Assembly: GCA_015231825.1 (NCBI GenBank)
Contig: JADGAV010000019.1
Span: forward strand, 26,158-90,157
Direction of reading: 5' to 3'
DNA length: 64,000 bases
DNA from: SAR324 cluster bacterium
GTDB taxonomy: Bacteria > SAR324 > NAC60-12
Shown: positions 18,012 through 27,749 of the stretch, piece by piece
Position numbering within the stretch: the stretch's first letter is position 1
Layout of the letters: every line of letters starts with the position of its first letter
Translations under genes and position numbers: made by a program
The notes under the pieces: generated by a model
What the model was told of the DNA's origin: nothing
The model's database searches: none
Seen by the model: the letters and a program-made list of their open reading frames with translations, nothing else

Positions 18012-18989
18012 ATGACCGAAACAACGGAAAAAGCTCAAACACCTTTAGAACATATTGGTCGTCAACTGAAAGAAGCACGCGAGAAAAAAAAATTTTCACT
18101 GGAACATGTTGCCAAAGTGACGCGCATTAACGTTGGGATTTTGAGAGATATCGAACAAGGTGACATGGAGCATAGTCCCGGTCCGGTTTTTTTACGAGGA
18201 TTTATTAGAACCTATGGTGAATTCATGGGAATGGATGGGGAAACGCTTCAGAAAGAAATTGTCGCAATTCCCGAATTACAGAAAACGGTTGACATCAGCA
18301 ATTCGGCAATCATTCCTACCGAAATTGATCGTCCGATCTGGCAGGATCAAAAATATGTTTTCACTTTCCTGTTATTGATTTTACTGGGAACCGGATATTT
18401 CGCGTATGAGTATTTTAATCTGCGCTCGACTCAGTTTATTCAAGAACTGCAGACATCCAGCACGGACCAAGAAATTGAAGAACCGGAAACTACCTCGATT
18501 CAGAAAGAACCTAGCACGGCAAGCGAAGAACCAGCTGAGCAAAATTCTCCAGAAAGTCTAGTGGAGAGCGACGCTGAAAACAAAATTAGTGAAGAAAGCG
18601 ACAACGAAACTGAGGAACAGGAAATAACGCAAAGTACAGAAACGCTACCAATTGTTTCTACGACCTATTTTTCGGTTTCGGCTGATCCGGTCAGCATAGA
18701 ATCCGAACCTGCCGAATCTGTAATTGATCCTGATCTGCTGACCCTTTCAATCAAAACCACTCAGGCAGTTTGGCTCAACATTACGGTGGACGGAGAAGAC
18801 CCCATTGAAATTTCGTTGGAATCTGGAGAAGAATACACTTTGGAAGCAAAAGAACGCTATGCTCTGACAGTTGGAAATACCAAGGGGGTCGAGGTGCTTT
18901 TGAATGGAAAACCACAACTTATCGACCAACAATTTGATTTGTTGGAAAACTGGATTTTGGACAGATCCTCTCTTGGAAACATGGAATAG
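18012..18989 (+). CDS. rodZ: RodZ-like helix-turn-helix membrane protein
   Basis: The N-terminal region LEHIGRQLKEAREKKKFSLEHVAKVTRI...LRDIEQGD is the RodZ HTH_25 domain. A single membrane helix (YVFTFLLLILLGTGYFAYEYF, about residues 115-135) is followed by an acidic Ser/Glu-rich linker and a C-terminal DUF4115 domain (ITVDGEDPIEISLESGEEYTL...). RodZ links MreB to the membrane in cell-shape control; mreB lies at 59-60 kb. An in-frame TTG at 18000 would add four residues; I prefer ATG 18012. Confidence 0.88.
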   Translation: MTETTEKAQTPLEHIGRQLKEAREKKKFSLEHVAKVTRINVGILRDIEQGDMEHSPGPVFLRGFIRTYGEFMGMDGETLQKEIVAIPELQKTVDISNSAIIPTEIDRPIWQDQKYVFTFLLLILLGTGYFAYEYFNLRSTQFIQELQTSSTDQEIEEPETTSIQKEPSTASEEPAEQNSPESLVESDAENKISEESDNETEEQEITQSTETLPIVSTTYFSVSADPVSIESEPAESVIDPDLLTLSIKTTQAVWLNITVDGEDPIEISLESGEEYTLEAKERYALTVGNTKGVEVLLNGKPQLIDQQFDLLENWILDRSSLGNME

Positions 18990-19070
18990 GGGGCAATGTT
19001 TCCTGCAAACCAATCAACCGTTTCAATCTTCATCTTTTCCCATTAATCTTTAAACAAGTGTATTTTAAAA

Positions 19071-19340
19071 ATGATCATCGTACTGAGCCTTTTACTGTTT
19101 ATCGCCACGGTCCTTGTCATTGCCTATCCTTTGTATTTTCAAAAGGTGAGCGAATATATTTCAGGAAATGAAAATTCCTCGGACTTTAATGAGCAAGATT
19201 CACTCTTGTCAGCACTAACGGATCTGGAAGAAGAGTATCAATTGGGCCGAATCTCCAACGAAGACTACCAGCGATTGAAACTTCATTTTCAGAGAAAATA
19301 TCTTCACCAGAAGAAACCGGGTTCCTCAAAGAATTCATGA
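19071..19340 (+). CDS. Small single-span membrane protein
   Basis: An 89-residue protein with one N-terminal membrane helix (IIVLSLLLFIATVLVIAYPLYF) and a soluble tail LLSALTDLEEEYQLGRISNEDYQRLK, reminiscent of the short CcmI-like or SHOCT-like pattern (LxxLxxxYxxGxIxxxxYxxLK). No cytochrome maturation genes are nearby. It sits between rodZ and a PP2C phosphatase in the same direction. Function unknown. Confidence 0.75.
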   Translation: MIIVLSLLLFIATVLVIAYPLYFQKVSEYISGNENSSDFNEQDSLLSALTDLEEEYQLGRISNEDYQRLKLHFQRKYLHQKKPGSSKNS

Positions 19341-19355
19341 GGAATTTGATCCTTT

Positions 19356-20252
19356 ATGGCTTTTAGACCGCCATCATCTATCATTCTTCCTATATCGACT
19401 CGAATGATACGCAACTCAACCCTGGGCTCGGGTCCATCGACCAGAACTTATGTTATTGGTCACTCTTCTGACGAAAATGACAGCCTGGAAGACCCCTTTC
19501 TGATCGATCTGCCCCATGGTCAATTCGCCATTAATTCAAAACGGGGAATAGGGTATAAGAAAGTGAATGAAGATCGGGTAATCGTTCTTCCCCAATTCCA
19601 ATTTTTTTCAGTGATTGATGGAATGGGCGGACCAGGAGATGGAGAAAAGGCTTCAGAGATTTTAACAGACGAGCTTTCTCGAATGCCGTCACCCAATCTC
19701 GCCGAGATTATGCACGTTGAGGAACGCGTTGCAGCACGTATTCAAAGCGAATGTCACACACCTGAATCAGGAGTGTGCTTCGTTATGTTTTGGGTTAAAA
19801 ACAGCACTTTAAATATTTGCCACGTCGGGGATGTCAAACTGGCGTTATTGGACAAGGATCAGAAAATCAAACTTGAAACCCGAGATCACACGATGCTCAA
19901 CGCCTGGATTGATCAAGGCTATCTTTCACCGGAAGAAGCACTGTTTCATCCGCAGCGGCATATCATCACCAAGGCTCTGACTGGAAATGAGATCCCAAAA
20001 CCGGAAATGCAGCAAATTGCTTTGAACTACGGAGATCGGCTGATAGTAGCAACAGACGGGCTCTGGGATAATTTTACCATTGCAGAAATCATCGATATGC
20101 TTTCAGGTTCAAGTCCTCAGGAAGATACCAAGATGCTGATGGAAAAATCTCTGGAAAAAATGCAACGACCGCGTTCTGACAACTGGGAAGGCAGTTTGTT
20201 GCCAAAGCCTGACAATATCAGTATTTTAATTGGGGATCTCACCATACGATGA
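19356..20252 (+). CDS. PP2C-family serine/threonine phosphatase
   Basis: Metal-dependent protein phosphatase of 298 residues. The motifs GIGYKKVNEDR, FSVIDGMGGPGDGEKAS, LNICHVGDVKLAL, LIVATDGLWDNF and KPDNISILIGDL supply the PPM metal ligands. It starts 15 bases after the small membrane protein gene and is likely cotranscribed. No Ser/Thr kinase gene is seen in the window, so its substrate is unknown. Confidence 0.9.
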   Translation: MAFRPPSSIILPISTRMIRNSTLGSGPSTRTYVIGHSSDENDSLEDPFLIDLPHGQFAINSKRGIGYKKVNEDRVIVLPQFQFFSVIDGMGGPGDGEKASEILTDELSRMPSPNLAEIMHVEERVAARIQSECHTPESGVCFVMFWVKNSTLNICHVGDVKLALLDKDQKIKLETRDHTMLNAWIDQGYLSPEEALFHPQRHIITKALTGNEIPKPEMQQIALNYGDRLIVATDGLWDNFTIAEIIDMLSGSSPQEDTKMLMEKSLEKMQRPRSDNWEGSLLPKPDNISILIGDLTIR

Positions 20253-20315
20253 TACGATCCAAAACTACTTATGACTTTATAAATTTCGGTTACAAAAACT
20301 GTTTCAATATTGATA

Positions 20316-21629
20316 ATGCAAAAAGACTTTATTAAACTCTGCTTATTTATGGCATTCTGCGGTTTCACTCTTCTTTCAACTGCTTGCAGTTTTAAAGAAC
20401 GTCCTTCCGATGATGAAGACAATACTGCAACGACAACAAAAATTACAATCACGCGGATCGATGGTGTTATCGAAACACTCAAATTTTCTGCGCCTATGGA
20501 AATTGACCAGATAGGAAGCAACCCGTTAAATTTCGTCATGAAAGATTTAAACAATGACAACAGAGAAGACTTGGTATTGCTCAATTCTGCTGTATCGGAG
20601 GAAGATCAAGCGATTCGAGTTCTTATCAGAACTTCAGTGGACACATCTGATGACCCAAATGAATTTTTTGAAAATTTGGTGGTATTAAAAACAGGGACCG
20701 ATCAACGACCTCAAAGTTTAATTGTTGAAGATGTAAATGGTGATGGAATTCAAGACTTAATCGTCTCCCACCCGGTTGCTGATAGTATCAGTTTTTGGGA
20801 AGGAAAATTGAGTGAGAATCAATTTTCCCTGGCCAACACCTCGGTCGAAATTCAAGTGGGGGAATTTCCTACTTCACTTGCTGCTGGTCAATTCAGGGGG
20901 ACCGGAAGTTTCGGCATTGCGATTGCCAACCGTTCAAGTGATAACGTTTTCCTGATTTACGACATCCTCAATCAGCAATCGACAATCCTGGATGGAAACC
21001 ATGGCGTCGAAAAGGATCCCCTCCAGCTGGTCACTGGAGATTGGAACAATGACGGTTGCCTGGATCTAGCCATCTTGAGCGGAAACAAGGAAAGAGTGAA
21101 TATTTTTAAAAATACCTCTTGTTCCAATGTATCCGAAAACAGTGCTCCACAGGAATTCACTTTCGAGAAAATCGGAAACTCCGATGTTGGCGAGGACCCC
21201 CAGGGGATGATTGCTGGAGACTGGGATCATGACGGATTGATGGATCTAGCCATCAGTAACCGAATTGATGATGATATCACCCTGCTATACGGAGAAGGAG
21301 AAGGAATATTTGTGCGATGGGATGTGCGAGTAGGCGATGGTCCAGGTCAACTCGCTTCTGCCGACTTCAACGGTGACGGAGTAGAAGATTTTGTGGTGGG
21401 AAATCTCATTGATCAAGATTTGACGGTTTTATTGAGCAACGGTGATGGCAGCCGCCCCGGAACTAACAATCAGAGAGCTTATTCTCGTGCGCATATTGCA
21501 TCGGGTTCAATACCGGCAGGAAACCGACCTGCCTTTATCAAAATCATTGATGTCAATGGAGACGACAGACTGGATATTCTCCTTACTCTGCCTTTTGAAG
21601 ACAAGATTTCCCTACTATTGCAGGAGTAA
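20316..21629 (+). CDS. FG-GAP/VCBS-repeat lipoprotein
   Basis: Signal peptide with lipobox LLSTAC-S near the N-terminus, then a chain of FG-GAP/VCBS beta-propeller repeats of the form D-x-N-x-D-x-x-x-D-L (LNNDNREDLVLLN, VNGDGIQDLIVS, WNNDGCLDLAIL, WDHDGLMDLAIS, FNGDGVEDFVVG, VNGDDRLDILLT). These loops usually bind calcium. Predicted surface- or periplasm-facing lipoprotein; ligand unknown. I start at ATG 20316 rather than TTG 20310. Confidence 0.85.
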   Translation: MQKDFIKLCLFMAFCGFTLLSTACSFKERPSDDEDNTATTTKITITRIDGVIETLKFSAPMEIDQIGSNPLNFVMKDLNNDNREDLVLLNSAVSEEDQAIRVLIRTSVDTSDDPNEFFENLVVLKTGTDQRPQSLIVEDVNGDGIQDLIVSHPVADSISFWEGKLSENQFSLANTSVEIQVGEFPTSLAAGQFRGTGSFGIAIANRSSDNVFLIYDILNQQSTILDGNHGVEKDPLQLVTGDWNNDGCLDLAILSGNKERVNIFKNTSCSNVSENSAPQEFTFEKIGNSDVGEDPQGMIAGDWDHDGLMDLAISNRIDDDITLLYGEGEGIFVRWDVRVGDGPGQLASADFNGDGVEDFVVGNLIDQDLTVLLSNGDGSRPGTNNQRAYSRAHIASGSIPAGNRPAFIKIIDVNGDDRLDILLTLPFEDKISLLLQE

Positions 21630-21692
21630 AACCCTGTTACTCTGTTAAAATTTATAGAAAAATTATTCAAGAAATCCTAAGAGGCGATATTG

Positions 21693-22040
21693 CTAGCGGC
21701 ACGGGTAGGTGCCGGGAGGGAGATCAACTGCAGCCGGTCTTGCAACAGACTGGGTGTAGTCATTCGAAAAATAGACCGTAATTGTATTTTCTGTAACAAC
21801 CAGCAATTCCGGACCGGAAGAATTCACATATGGCTTTGATTTAAATTGAGGGATCCGGTAAATGCTTTCACAAAGAAAAAGAATATCACGGTTGTTCATC
21901 GAAGGATATAAAAACGAACGGTCCGGATCGGGAGTTGAGGGATACAACGGACGTGAGCGATTTATAAGCTCTGGAGAAGATTGACAGGCCATTATTCCGG
22001 CAGCACCGATCAAAACCAACATTTTGAATTTCATCACCAT
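21693..22040 (-). CDS. Small lipoprotein of unknown function
   Basis: A 115-residue protein with signal peptide and lipobox GIMAC-QSS. The mature part is rich in Pro/Ser/Tyr and contains two more cysteines (FLCESIY and the C-terminal GTYPCR). It begins two bases after the stop of the larger lipoprotein gene, so the two are translationally coupled. No family recognised. Confidence 0.7.
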   Translation of the reverse strand: MVMKFKMLVLIGAAGIMACQSSPELINRSRPLYPSTPDPDRSFLYPSMNNRDILFLCESIYRIPQFKSKPYVNSSGPELLVVTENTITVYFSNDYTQSVARPAAVDLPPGTYPCR

Positions 22041-22042
22041 TT

Positions 22043-22822
22043 TTACTCATCCTGAAATGGCGTCATTCCTTCACCAGGCAGAAAAGTCAAGGCTTGGGGC
22101 GGGTAGGGTTGAGATCTGATTTCGTTCATCACCAAACGGAGTTTCCCTTGGTTGAGGGGAGAAATAATTTGAATTACTTTTGGAAACAAATTCCCTTCAA
22201 TCTCTTGATATTTTTGCAGGGATACTTTGTAGATTAACACTCCTTCCACTTCTTTGATCAGTTGACTCATAATTCCATTTGCATCCAATGTTACGAAAAA
22301 CTCAGCCTCTTTTGAAGTGAATTTCAAACTTTTTGATGACACGTAGTGTCCCTGATGCTGCTCAAATTCCTGACGAGGTATCCGGCCCCAAACGACCCAT
22401 CTCAATTCATTCAAAGAGATATCAATCCCAAACCATTGCTGCCGGGTTTGGGAGTCATTGTCATCCAGGAAGTACTTTTTCTCCCTAAAGTCCAAAATCA
22501 TGAATTGATCTTTATTTGCCCGGAATTCATAAACCAAAGTTCCAATAATCGGAGCAAAGACCTGGAATCGTAGTTCGAGATCTCTGGACAAGCTGAATTC
22601 AAGCTCTCCTGGGACTTTTTGATCAGGAGTCACAAGCAAGACCCGGCCGGCGGATTGATAGTTTGTAAAAGAATCAGGAAGAAAAAAAGACTGGGGTTTA
22701 GAAACAGGAATGAGGGAGCTTGAACACCCCGCTCCCCAAAAAAGAAAGCAAGTGGAAATGATCAAAAAACAGAAACGTAGACTTTTCATCCAATTCAATG
22801 CCCTATATTTTGAAATGGACAT
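22043..22822 (-). CDS. LolB/DUF4292-like outer-membrane lipoprotein
   Basis: About 259 residues; hydrophobic signal with lipobox GAGC-SSS. The mature part has the beta-sandwich pattern of LolB-like or DUF4292 lipoproteins: SAGRVLLVTPDQ, LRFQVFAPIIGTLVYEF, LNELRWVVWGRIP and YQEIEGNLFPKVIQI. It could act in lipoprotein or lipid handling at the outer membrane; assignment to LolB itself is uncertain because sequence similarity is weak. A downstream Met (MKSLRFC) is an alternative start. Confidence 0.65.
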   Translation of the reverse strand: MSISKYRALNWMKSLRFCFLIISTCFLFWGAGCSSSLIPVSKPQSFFLPDSFTNYQSAGRVLLVTPDQKVPGELEFSLSRDLELRFQVFAPIIGTLVYEFRANKDQFMILDFREKKYFLDDNDSQTRQQWFGIDISLNELRWVVWGRIPRQEFEQHQGHYVSSKSLKFTSKEAEFFVTLDANGIMSQLIKEVEGVLIYKVSLQKYQEIEGNLFPKVIQIISPLNQGKLRLVMNEIRSQPYPPQALTFLPGEGMTPFQDE

Positions 22823-22825
22823 CAC

Positions 22826-23197
22826 AAATCAATTATTTTCGTTTACTGATGACAATCACTTCAGCAAGATAAAATAAGGAGATGTAAATCCCTGAGATTA
22901 CAAAAAACGTCACTAAAGTGTTCATTTCATGCATAACACACCGTTTCAGATTTTAATATTAACGAAGCAACTAATAGCAACTACTCCCTGAGGAGCAGTG
23001 AGCTGTTTACACGCCGCTACTCGATTAATTTTCCGAGTTGCCTGTCCTTTTTTTACAGGATTGCGAAAGACCGCAACAGTTTCACCTGATTAAATTTTTC
23101 TGTCAATCTTTTTATATCTAGATTTTGAAAAGACTGGACATTTTATTGGGTACACTATGAAATCAAGCCACAATTAATTGAACTCAAACAGGACAAA
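22826..23197. other. Intergenic region with a row of small hairpins
   Basis: A gap of 372 bases. Four short inverted repeats lie in about 95 bases: CTCC-CTGA-GGAG (22984-22995), ACTCG...CGAGT (23019-23038), CCTGT...ACAGG (23041-23059) and TTGCG-AAAGAC-CGCAA (23061-23076). An outer pairing GTTGC/GCAAC (23037-23077) is also possible. This density suggests a structured RNA or a leader for the downstream TerB-like gene; I do not recognise a known family. Confidence 0.35.
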
Positions 23198-23611
23198 ATG
23201 AATAAAAGTACCTATAAGATGCTGACTCCTGAACAACAATTTTGGTATGCGAATGTCATGATAGACATGATTCTGGCAGATGGAGTCATTCATCCTTCCG
23301 AACAAAAATATCTCGGGATAATTTTTAAATCATTTGCGGAAAACCCGAAGCAACTCGATCATTTGAGAGAAAAAAGCCTAAGGTCAGAGCCCGAAAAAAT
23401 TCTCCCTATTGAAGGGATTTCCAATGAACTGGCCATTCTCATACTTGAAGATTGCACGGATGCAGCAATTGCTGATGCGGAATTTCATGAGAAAGAGCAG
23501 AAACTGATCCATGAGATTGGTCACCAGCTGCAACTCAATCCTAAAGATATTGAATCAATAATTCTAAAAGGGAAGCAGCAATTGGGACACATTTTTGCAT
23601 TTGCCAGCTAA
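23198..23611 (+). CDS. TerB-like tellurite-resistance-fold protein
   Basis: A 137-residue all-helical protein. FWYANVMIDMILADGVIHPSEQ and IAILEDCTDA...DAEFHEKEQKLIHEIGHQL fit the two acidic repeats of TerB/TerB-like domains, which bind metal through D/E pairs. No other ter genes are nearby, so a tellurite role is not implied. It ends just before a strong terminator, so it is a single-gene unit. Confidence 0.75.
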   Translation: MNKSTYKMLTPEQQFWYANVMIDMILADGVIHPSEQKYLGIIFKSFAENPKQLDHLREKSLRSEPEKILPIEGISNELAILILEDCTDAAIADAEFHEKEQKLIHEIGHQLQLNPKDIESIILKGKQQLGHIFAFAS

Positions 23612-23640
23612 AGTAATAATTCCTGCGTTGGTTATAGGTT

Positions 23641-23663
23641 GAAGCGCCAAGCGCTTCTTTTTT
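23641..23663 (+). terminator. Rho-independent terminator after the TerB-like gene
   Basis: Perfect seven-base stem GAAGCGC-CAA-GCGCTTC followed by six further T residues, 30 bases after the stop. Confidence 0.9.
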
Positions 23664-23872
23664 CAAAAAAATTTCCGGCAATCCAATCAAGAACCGGGTT
23701 CTTTGGCATATTCTCTTCCAACTTCAAACTTCTGAAAAAAATTCCTTAAATTGAATGAGGCATAATTCTTGTTGTATTTTGTGTGGGAAATGGAATCCTG
23801 CTCAATTTTACATTTTCGACAAGGACGCGCTGCCCACCGAAAAAAATTAAATTGATATAACAAGAATTTAAA

Positions 23873-25039
23873 ATGACAAATAAAAAGCGTTTAACCATTT
23901 TATGGTTTGTTTCGGTGCTCTTCTGTTTGGGCACGAACATCTCCTATTCAGCATCTCCCCAACTATTTGAACCCAATACTGAAAATTACAGAGCTTCTTT
24001 TTTAATCGAACCAAGTACTGGCACCATACTTCATGCCGACAGGGAGCATGATAAAATTGTTCCTGCCTCTTTGGTAAAGATGATGGTTTCCTTGATTGTG
24101 ATGGAATACCTTAGTGAAGGTCGGGTGAAACTGGAAGAAAAAGTAACTGTTTCCAAATGGGCCAGCAAGATTGGAGGACATCAGGTCTATCTAAAGCAAG
24201 GGGAAGTTTTTGAATTGAACGAATTGATGAAAGCTGTCGCGATCGGTTCTGCCAACGACGCAGCTGTTGCAGTTGCAGAGTTTATCGGAGGCGATCAACA
24301 GGGATTTGTTGATCTCATGAATCAGCATGCCAAAAAGCTGAACATGAAAAATACTGTTTATCACAACCCCCACGGCTTGCCGCCTGGAAAGAACCAGGAG
24401 GAAAACATCACAACCGCCTACGATCAAGCGCTGCTCGGCATGGAACTGTTAAAATTCCCGAAGTATCTCGAATGGTCTTCTACAATAAGGGATACTTTCC
24501 GAAACGGCACGTTTGAACTGATGAACACCAATCGAAGGCTGCTCAGTAAAATGCCTGAAGTCGATGGATTAAAAACCGGTTATTACCGATCAGCGGGTTT
24601 CAGTGTCGTTGCTACTGCCAAAAAAGGAGAGACGAGGCTTCTGGCAGTTGTAATTGGAAGTAAGAAGCAGTCGGTACGCACTCAAGTTGCTTCTCGTTTG
24701 TTGAGAAAAGGAATCAATCAGTACGGACTCGTCAAACTTTTGGAAAAAGGCGAGAAATTAGAAAAATCGATTCCTGTCAAGAACGGCCGGCAAGAAAAAA
24801 TTGGTTTGCTGATTGAAGAAGATGTTCGGTTATTCTTAAAACTTTCGGATGCCAAAAAGATTGAACAACACTTCTCTCTTCCTGATTCAGTATCGGCGCC
24901 TGTTCAAGAGGGAGCAGTCATCGGGAGCATTGAACTGCGAAAAAAGGATCAAGTTCTCAAGAAAGTGAATTTGCTCTCTTCACAATCCATCGAAGTCAAA
25001 ACATTTTGGGATAAAATCAAAGAAATCTTCAGATTTTAG
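23873..25039 (+). CDS. dacA: D-alanyl-D-alanine carboxypeptidase, PBP5/6 type
   Basis: Periplasmic penicillin-binding protein that trims pentapeptide stems. Signal peptide (about 1-27), catalytic SLVK (Ser66, Lys69; SLTK in most relatives), SAN (126-128), KTG (234-236), a C-terminal beta domain and a final amphipathic helix (TFWDKIKEIFRF) for membrane anchoring. Length 388. It overlaps convergent pyrF by four bases. Confidence 0.93.
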   Translation: MTNKKRLTILWFVSVLFCLGTNISYSASPQLFEPNTENYRASFLIEPSTGTILHADREHDKIVPASLVKMMVSLIVMEYLSEGRVKLEEKVTVSKWASKIGGHQVYLKQGEVFELNELMKAVAIGSANDAAVAVAEFIGGDQQGFVDLMNQHAKKLNMKNTVYHNPHGLPPGKNQEENITTAYDQALLGMELLKFPKYLEWSSTIRDTFRNGTFELMNTNRRLLSKMPEVDGLKTGYYRSAGFSVVATAKKGETRLLAVVIGSKKQSVRTQVASRLLRKGINQYGLVKLLEKGEKLEKSIPVKNGRQEKIGLLIEEDVRLFLKLSDAKKIEQHFSLPDSVSAPVQEGAVIGSIELRKKDQVLKKVNLLSSQSIEVKTFWDKIKEIFRF

Positions 25040-25839
25040 GAATCATTTCGAACAGCATTTATTTGTTCTTTGATTTCATGAGCCCTTTCACCAGCTTTTC
25101 GGCCAAAGTCCGCTCCTGACGAAACGTAAAGAACATCACGTGAAACATTGATCAAAAACGGAAAGGATGTTCCATTTTCTGCAGAAGAGACCGTTTTTTC
25201 CAGATTTCCCCCTTGCGCACCAATGCCGGGAATTAAGAAAGGCATGGTTCCAGAAATGTGACGGATAGCCTCAACCGACTTAGCCTGTGTCGCACCCACC
25301 ACCAACCCGCAGTTTTGACGGGTATTCCACTGCATTGCTTTTTCAGCAACTCGCAAATACAGATTTTCAGGGATTTGAAAATCGTTTGCCCCGGGATTGG
25401 AAGTTAGGCATAAAATATAGGTGCCTTTTTCCTGATAGTCCAAAAAAGGTGCCACTGCATCAAATCCCTGATAAGGATTAACTGTAACCGCATCACACTG
25501 GTAAGTCTCAAACACTGCCTTTGCATACATTTGGGCTGAATGACCGACATCTCCACGTTTAGCGTCTCCTATGACTACGATTTCCTGAGGGATTGCTTCA
25601 ATAACCTGTGCCAACGTTTCCATTCCTTTGGGACCTAGAGATTCAAAATATGCGAAATTGGGTTTGAAAGCCGCCACGGAGGACAGGGTCGATTCGATAA
25701 TTTGCAGCAAAAACGACAAGGTGGGGTTCTTTTCCTTCAGAACTTCTTCAGGGAGACGCTCCGGCACCGGATCAAGCCCCACACACAACAAACTATTTTG
25801 CTGTTCAATAGCCGTTTTCAATTTCTGGTAATATTGCAT
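25036..25839 (-). CDS. pyrF: Orotidine 5'-phosphate decarboxylase, PyrF group 2 type
   Basis: Last step of UMP synthesis. LLCVGLDPVPERLP, FKPNFAYFE, VVIGDAKRGDVGHSAQMYA (catalytic Asp/Lys/Asp) and VTVNPYQGFDAVAPF match the longer bacterial PyrF subgroup. I start at ATG 25839, a few bases after the GldG-like stop; AGGAG is only one base away, so initiation may use a nearby codon or coupled translation. The longer frame to 25887 overlaps the upstream gene. An unusual last gene for an ABC-2 operon. Confidence 0.93.
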   Translation of the reverse strand: MQYYQKLKTAIEQQNSLLCVGLDPVPERLPEEVLKEKNPTLSFLLQIIESTLSSVAAFKPNFAYFESLGPKGMETLAQVIEAIPQEIVVIGDAKRGDVGHSAQMYAKAVFETYQCDAVTVNPYQGFDAVAPFLDYQEKGTYILCLTSNPGANDFQIPENLYLRVAEKAMQWNTRQNCGLVVGATQAKSVEAIRHISGTMPFLIPGIGAQGGNLEKTVSSAENGTSFPFLINVSRDVLYVSSGADFGRKAGERAHEIKEQINAVRNDS

Positions 25840-25843
25840 GCTC

Positions 25844-27736
25844 CTAGATTTTCCGCTTTCGGGTTCGGCTTCTATAGGAAACCACACCCAAGATTGCTAC
25901 GATTCCGGGAATGAGTAAAACATTTAAGGCGAGTAAAAAATTTCCGAGAGATTCTATATCCTGCCTCAAGCTCTTCCGTACCATCCGCAGCCGTTTTCGG
26001 GTTTGCAATTCCTCAAGTCGGAATTTTCTGATTTCTTCCTGTTGTTCTTTCGTGAGCAATCGATTTTTCTTGGGATCTTTTCTTTCTTGCAGCATTTTCA
26101 ACTTCTCTTGCACTTCCTGAAGCGACTTTTGAAGTGTAGATTCTTCTTTTTGAAATCGGAGCTGGGCAAGATTTTCAAGTGCAAGGACTCGAGTGAACGG
26201 ACGAGAAAAACGTCCTCGGGAACGAATGCTCATCAGAGCATCGTTTCCAGAGAGTGTTTCTACCGCATTCAAAACAAAGTTTAGATTGTCATTGAGCGGT
26301 TGAATCATCATCTGCCCTAAAAAATTAAGTTTTTGTACAGAAAAAGTATCGCTGGCAAAATCCACATCAGCAACAATCAAAATAGATTGGGCTTCTTTCG
26401 CTTCGTTCAGGTGTTCATGTTTTAGAGGGGCCAACGGCTCTTCTTTTTTATTTTGTTCCTCAGAATTCTTGGGAACATTTGGAGGACGTCCCTCCGGATA
26501 AGCCGTTTTGAACTTGTCCCGCAGCAACGCAGCAAGAACTTTAGGTTCCTGATCGGTTTTCATATCCCGTGTGATCTGTGCTGGCTGGCTGAATTGCACC
26601 ATAAAAGCATCCACCATCCCACTATCCGGTGAAGTCTGGATAATCGGGGTAAATTCGGCAGGACTGTCTTTAACTTTTTTCAAAACTCCGGCATCAGCAA
26701 AAAGCAGCTTTTCAAGCTGACTGGTGATCGGATGTTCAGCATCCAATGCTTCCCTTGTCAAACTCATCCAAACCGGATAACGGACAATTTCCCCATTTCC
26801 AGCATTGATTTGAGTGGCGTAACGAAAGTCGCCCACCAGCTTGCCGGCATCATATTCAACCCCCCAGTTTTTCAATAATTTGGAGAGATCGCTTCGCGTG
26901 TCTGGTGGTCGCCCTGGCTGCTGTCTCGAATTTCTTGCCTCATGGTTGGAGTTTGGATCAACAAAAACAATCAGACGTCCTCCACGCAACACATACTGAT
27001 CGATCGCATATTGAGCCTGCTCGCTCAACCTTTTTGGATGCATTAACAGCAACAGGGTGATGGCATCGGGGACTTCATCAATAGAAGTCTGCAAAATTTC
27101 AACGTCAAAATTCTTTTTCAACTCCGAATATAACGCCCATTCTCCTGCGCCCGGAGGTTGTCCCATTTGAGGGGCTCCGCCTCTGATACTCAATGAGCTC
27201 AAGATTCCAATTTTTGGAGCCTTCGGAGTATTGAGACTCAAAATCGTTTGAGAAATATCGTACTCCAGAAATTTCTCCCGCCTGAGATCAAAGAAAGGAA
27301 TGCTCACTTCTTGATCCAGCAAAAGGGCCACCATTCCCAAGTAAAAACTATCTCCGCTCGGCAATCCGACTCGAGAAATGCCATATTTCTGGGCCCATTC
27401 CTCTTCTTCACTGTCTGGTTCCGGATCGAAAACCTCAAGTTTGATAGAATCATTTGCTAAATGCACATACTCTCCCAGCAATTCTTCAATTCGCTGGGCA
27501 TAAGCTTTGAACTGCGGAGGAAGCTCCGCATAACTTTTTGAAAAATACAGTTTAATTGTGACTGTATCTTCCAGATCGTCCAGAATTTTTTTCGTCCCCT
27601 CAGAAATAGTATAGAGTTTATCGTCTGTCACATCGACGCGCAGCGGGATAAAACCAAATACGACATTGACTGCCACAAGACAAACAATCAAAAGCGCAAT
27701 GCTTAAGGTTGAATATGACCATTGACTCCGTTTCAT
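25844..27736 (-). CDS. GldG-like ABC transporter auxiliary protein
   Basis: A 630-residue protein with an N-terminal membrane helix (SIALLIVCLVAVNVVFGFI), an extracytoplasmic domain starting RVDVTDDKLYTISEGTKKIL, typical of the GldG/Gldg ABC-transporter family, LLMHPKRLSEQAQYAIDQYVLRGGRLIVFVDP, a coiled-coil stretch (about 530-600) and a final membrane helix. It follows the ABC-2 permease by 13 bases. In Bacteroidetes GldAFG supports gliding; outside that group the substrate of such systems is unknown. Confidence 0.88.
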   Translation of the reverse strand: MKRSQWSYSTLSIALLIVCLVAVNVVFGFIPLRVDVTDDKLYTISEGTKKILDDLEDTVTIKLYFSKSYAELPPQFKAYAQRIEELLGEYVHLANDSIKLEVFDPEPDSEEEEWAQKYGISRVGLPSGDSFYLGMVALLLDQEVSIPFFDLRREKFLEYDISQTILSLNTPKAPKIGILSSLSIRGGAPQMGQPPGAGEWALYSELKKNFDVEILQTSIDEVPDAITLLLLMHPKRLSEQAQYAIDQYVLRGGRLIVFVDPNSNHEARNSRQQPGRPPDTRSDLSKLLKNWGVEYDAGKLVGDFRYATQINAGNGEIVRYPVWMSLTREALDAEHPITSQLEKLLFADAGVLKKVKDSPAEFTPIIQTSPDSGMVDAFMVQFSQPAQITRDMKTDQEPKVLAALLRDKFKTAYPEGRPPNVPKNSEEQNKKEEPLAPLKHEHLNEAKEAQSILIVADVDFASDTFSVQKLNFLGQMMIQPLNDNLNFVLNAVETLSGNDALMSIRSRGRFSRPFTRVLALENLAQLRFQKEESTLQKSLQEVQEKLKMLQERKDPKKNRLLTKEQQEEIRKFRLEELQTRKRLRMVRKSLRQDIESLGNFLLALNVLLIPGIVAILGVVSYRSRTRKRKI

Positions 27737-27749
27737 ATGAATCCTAATT

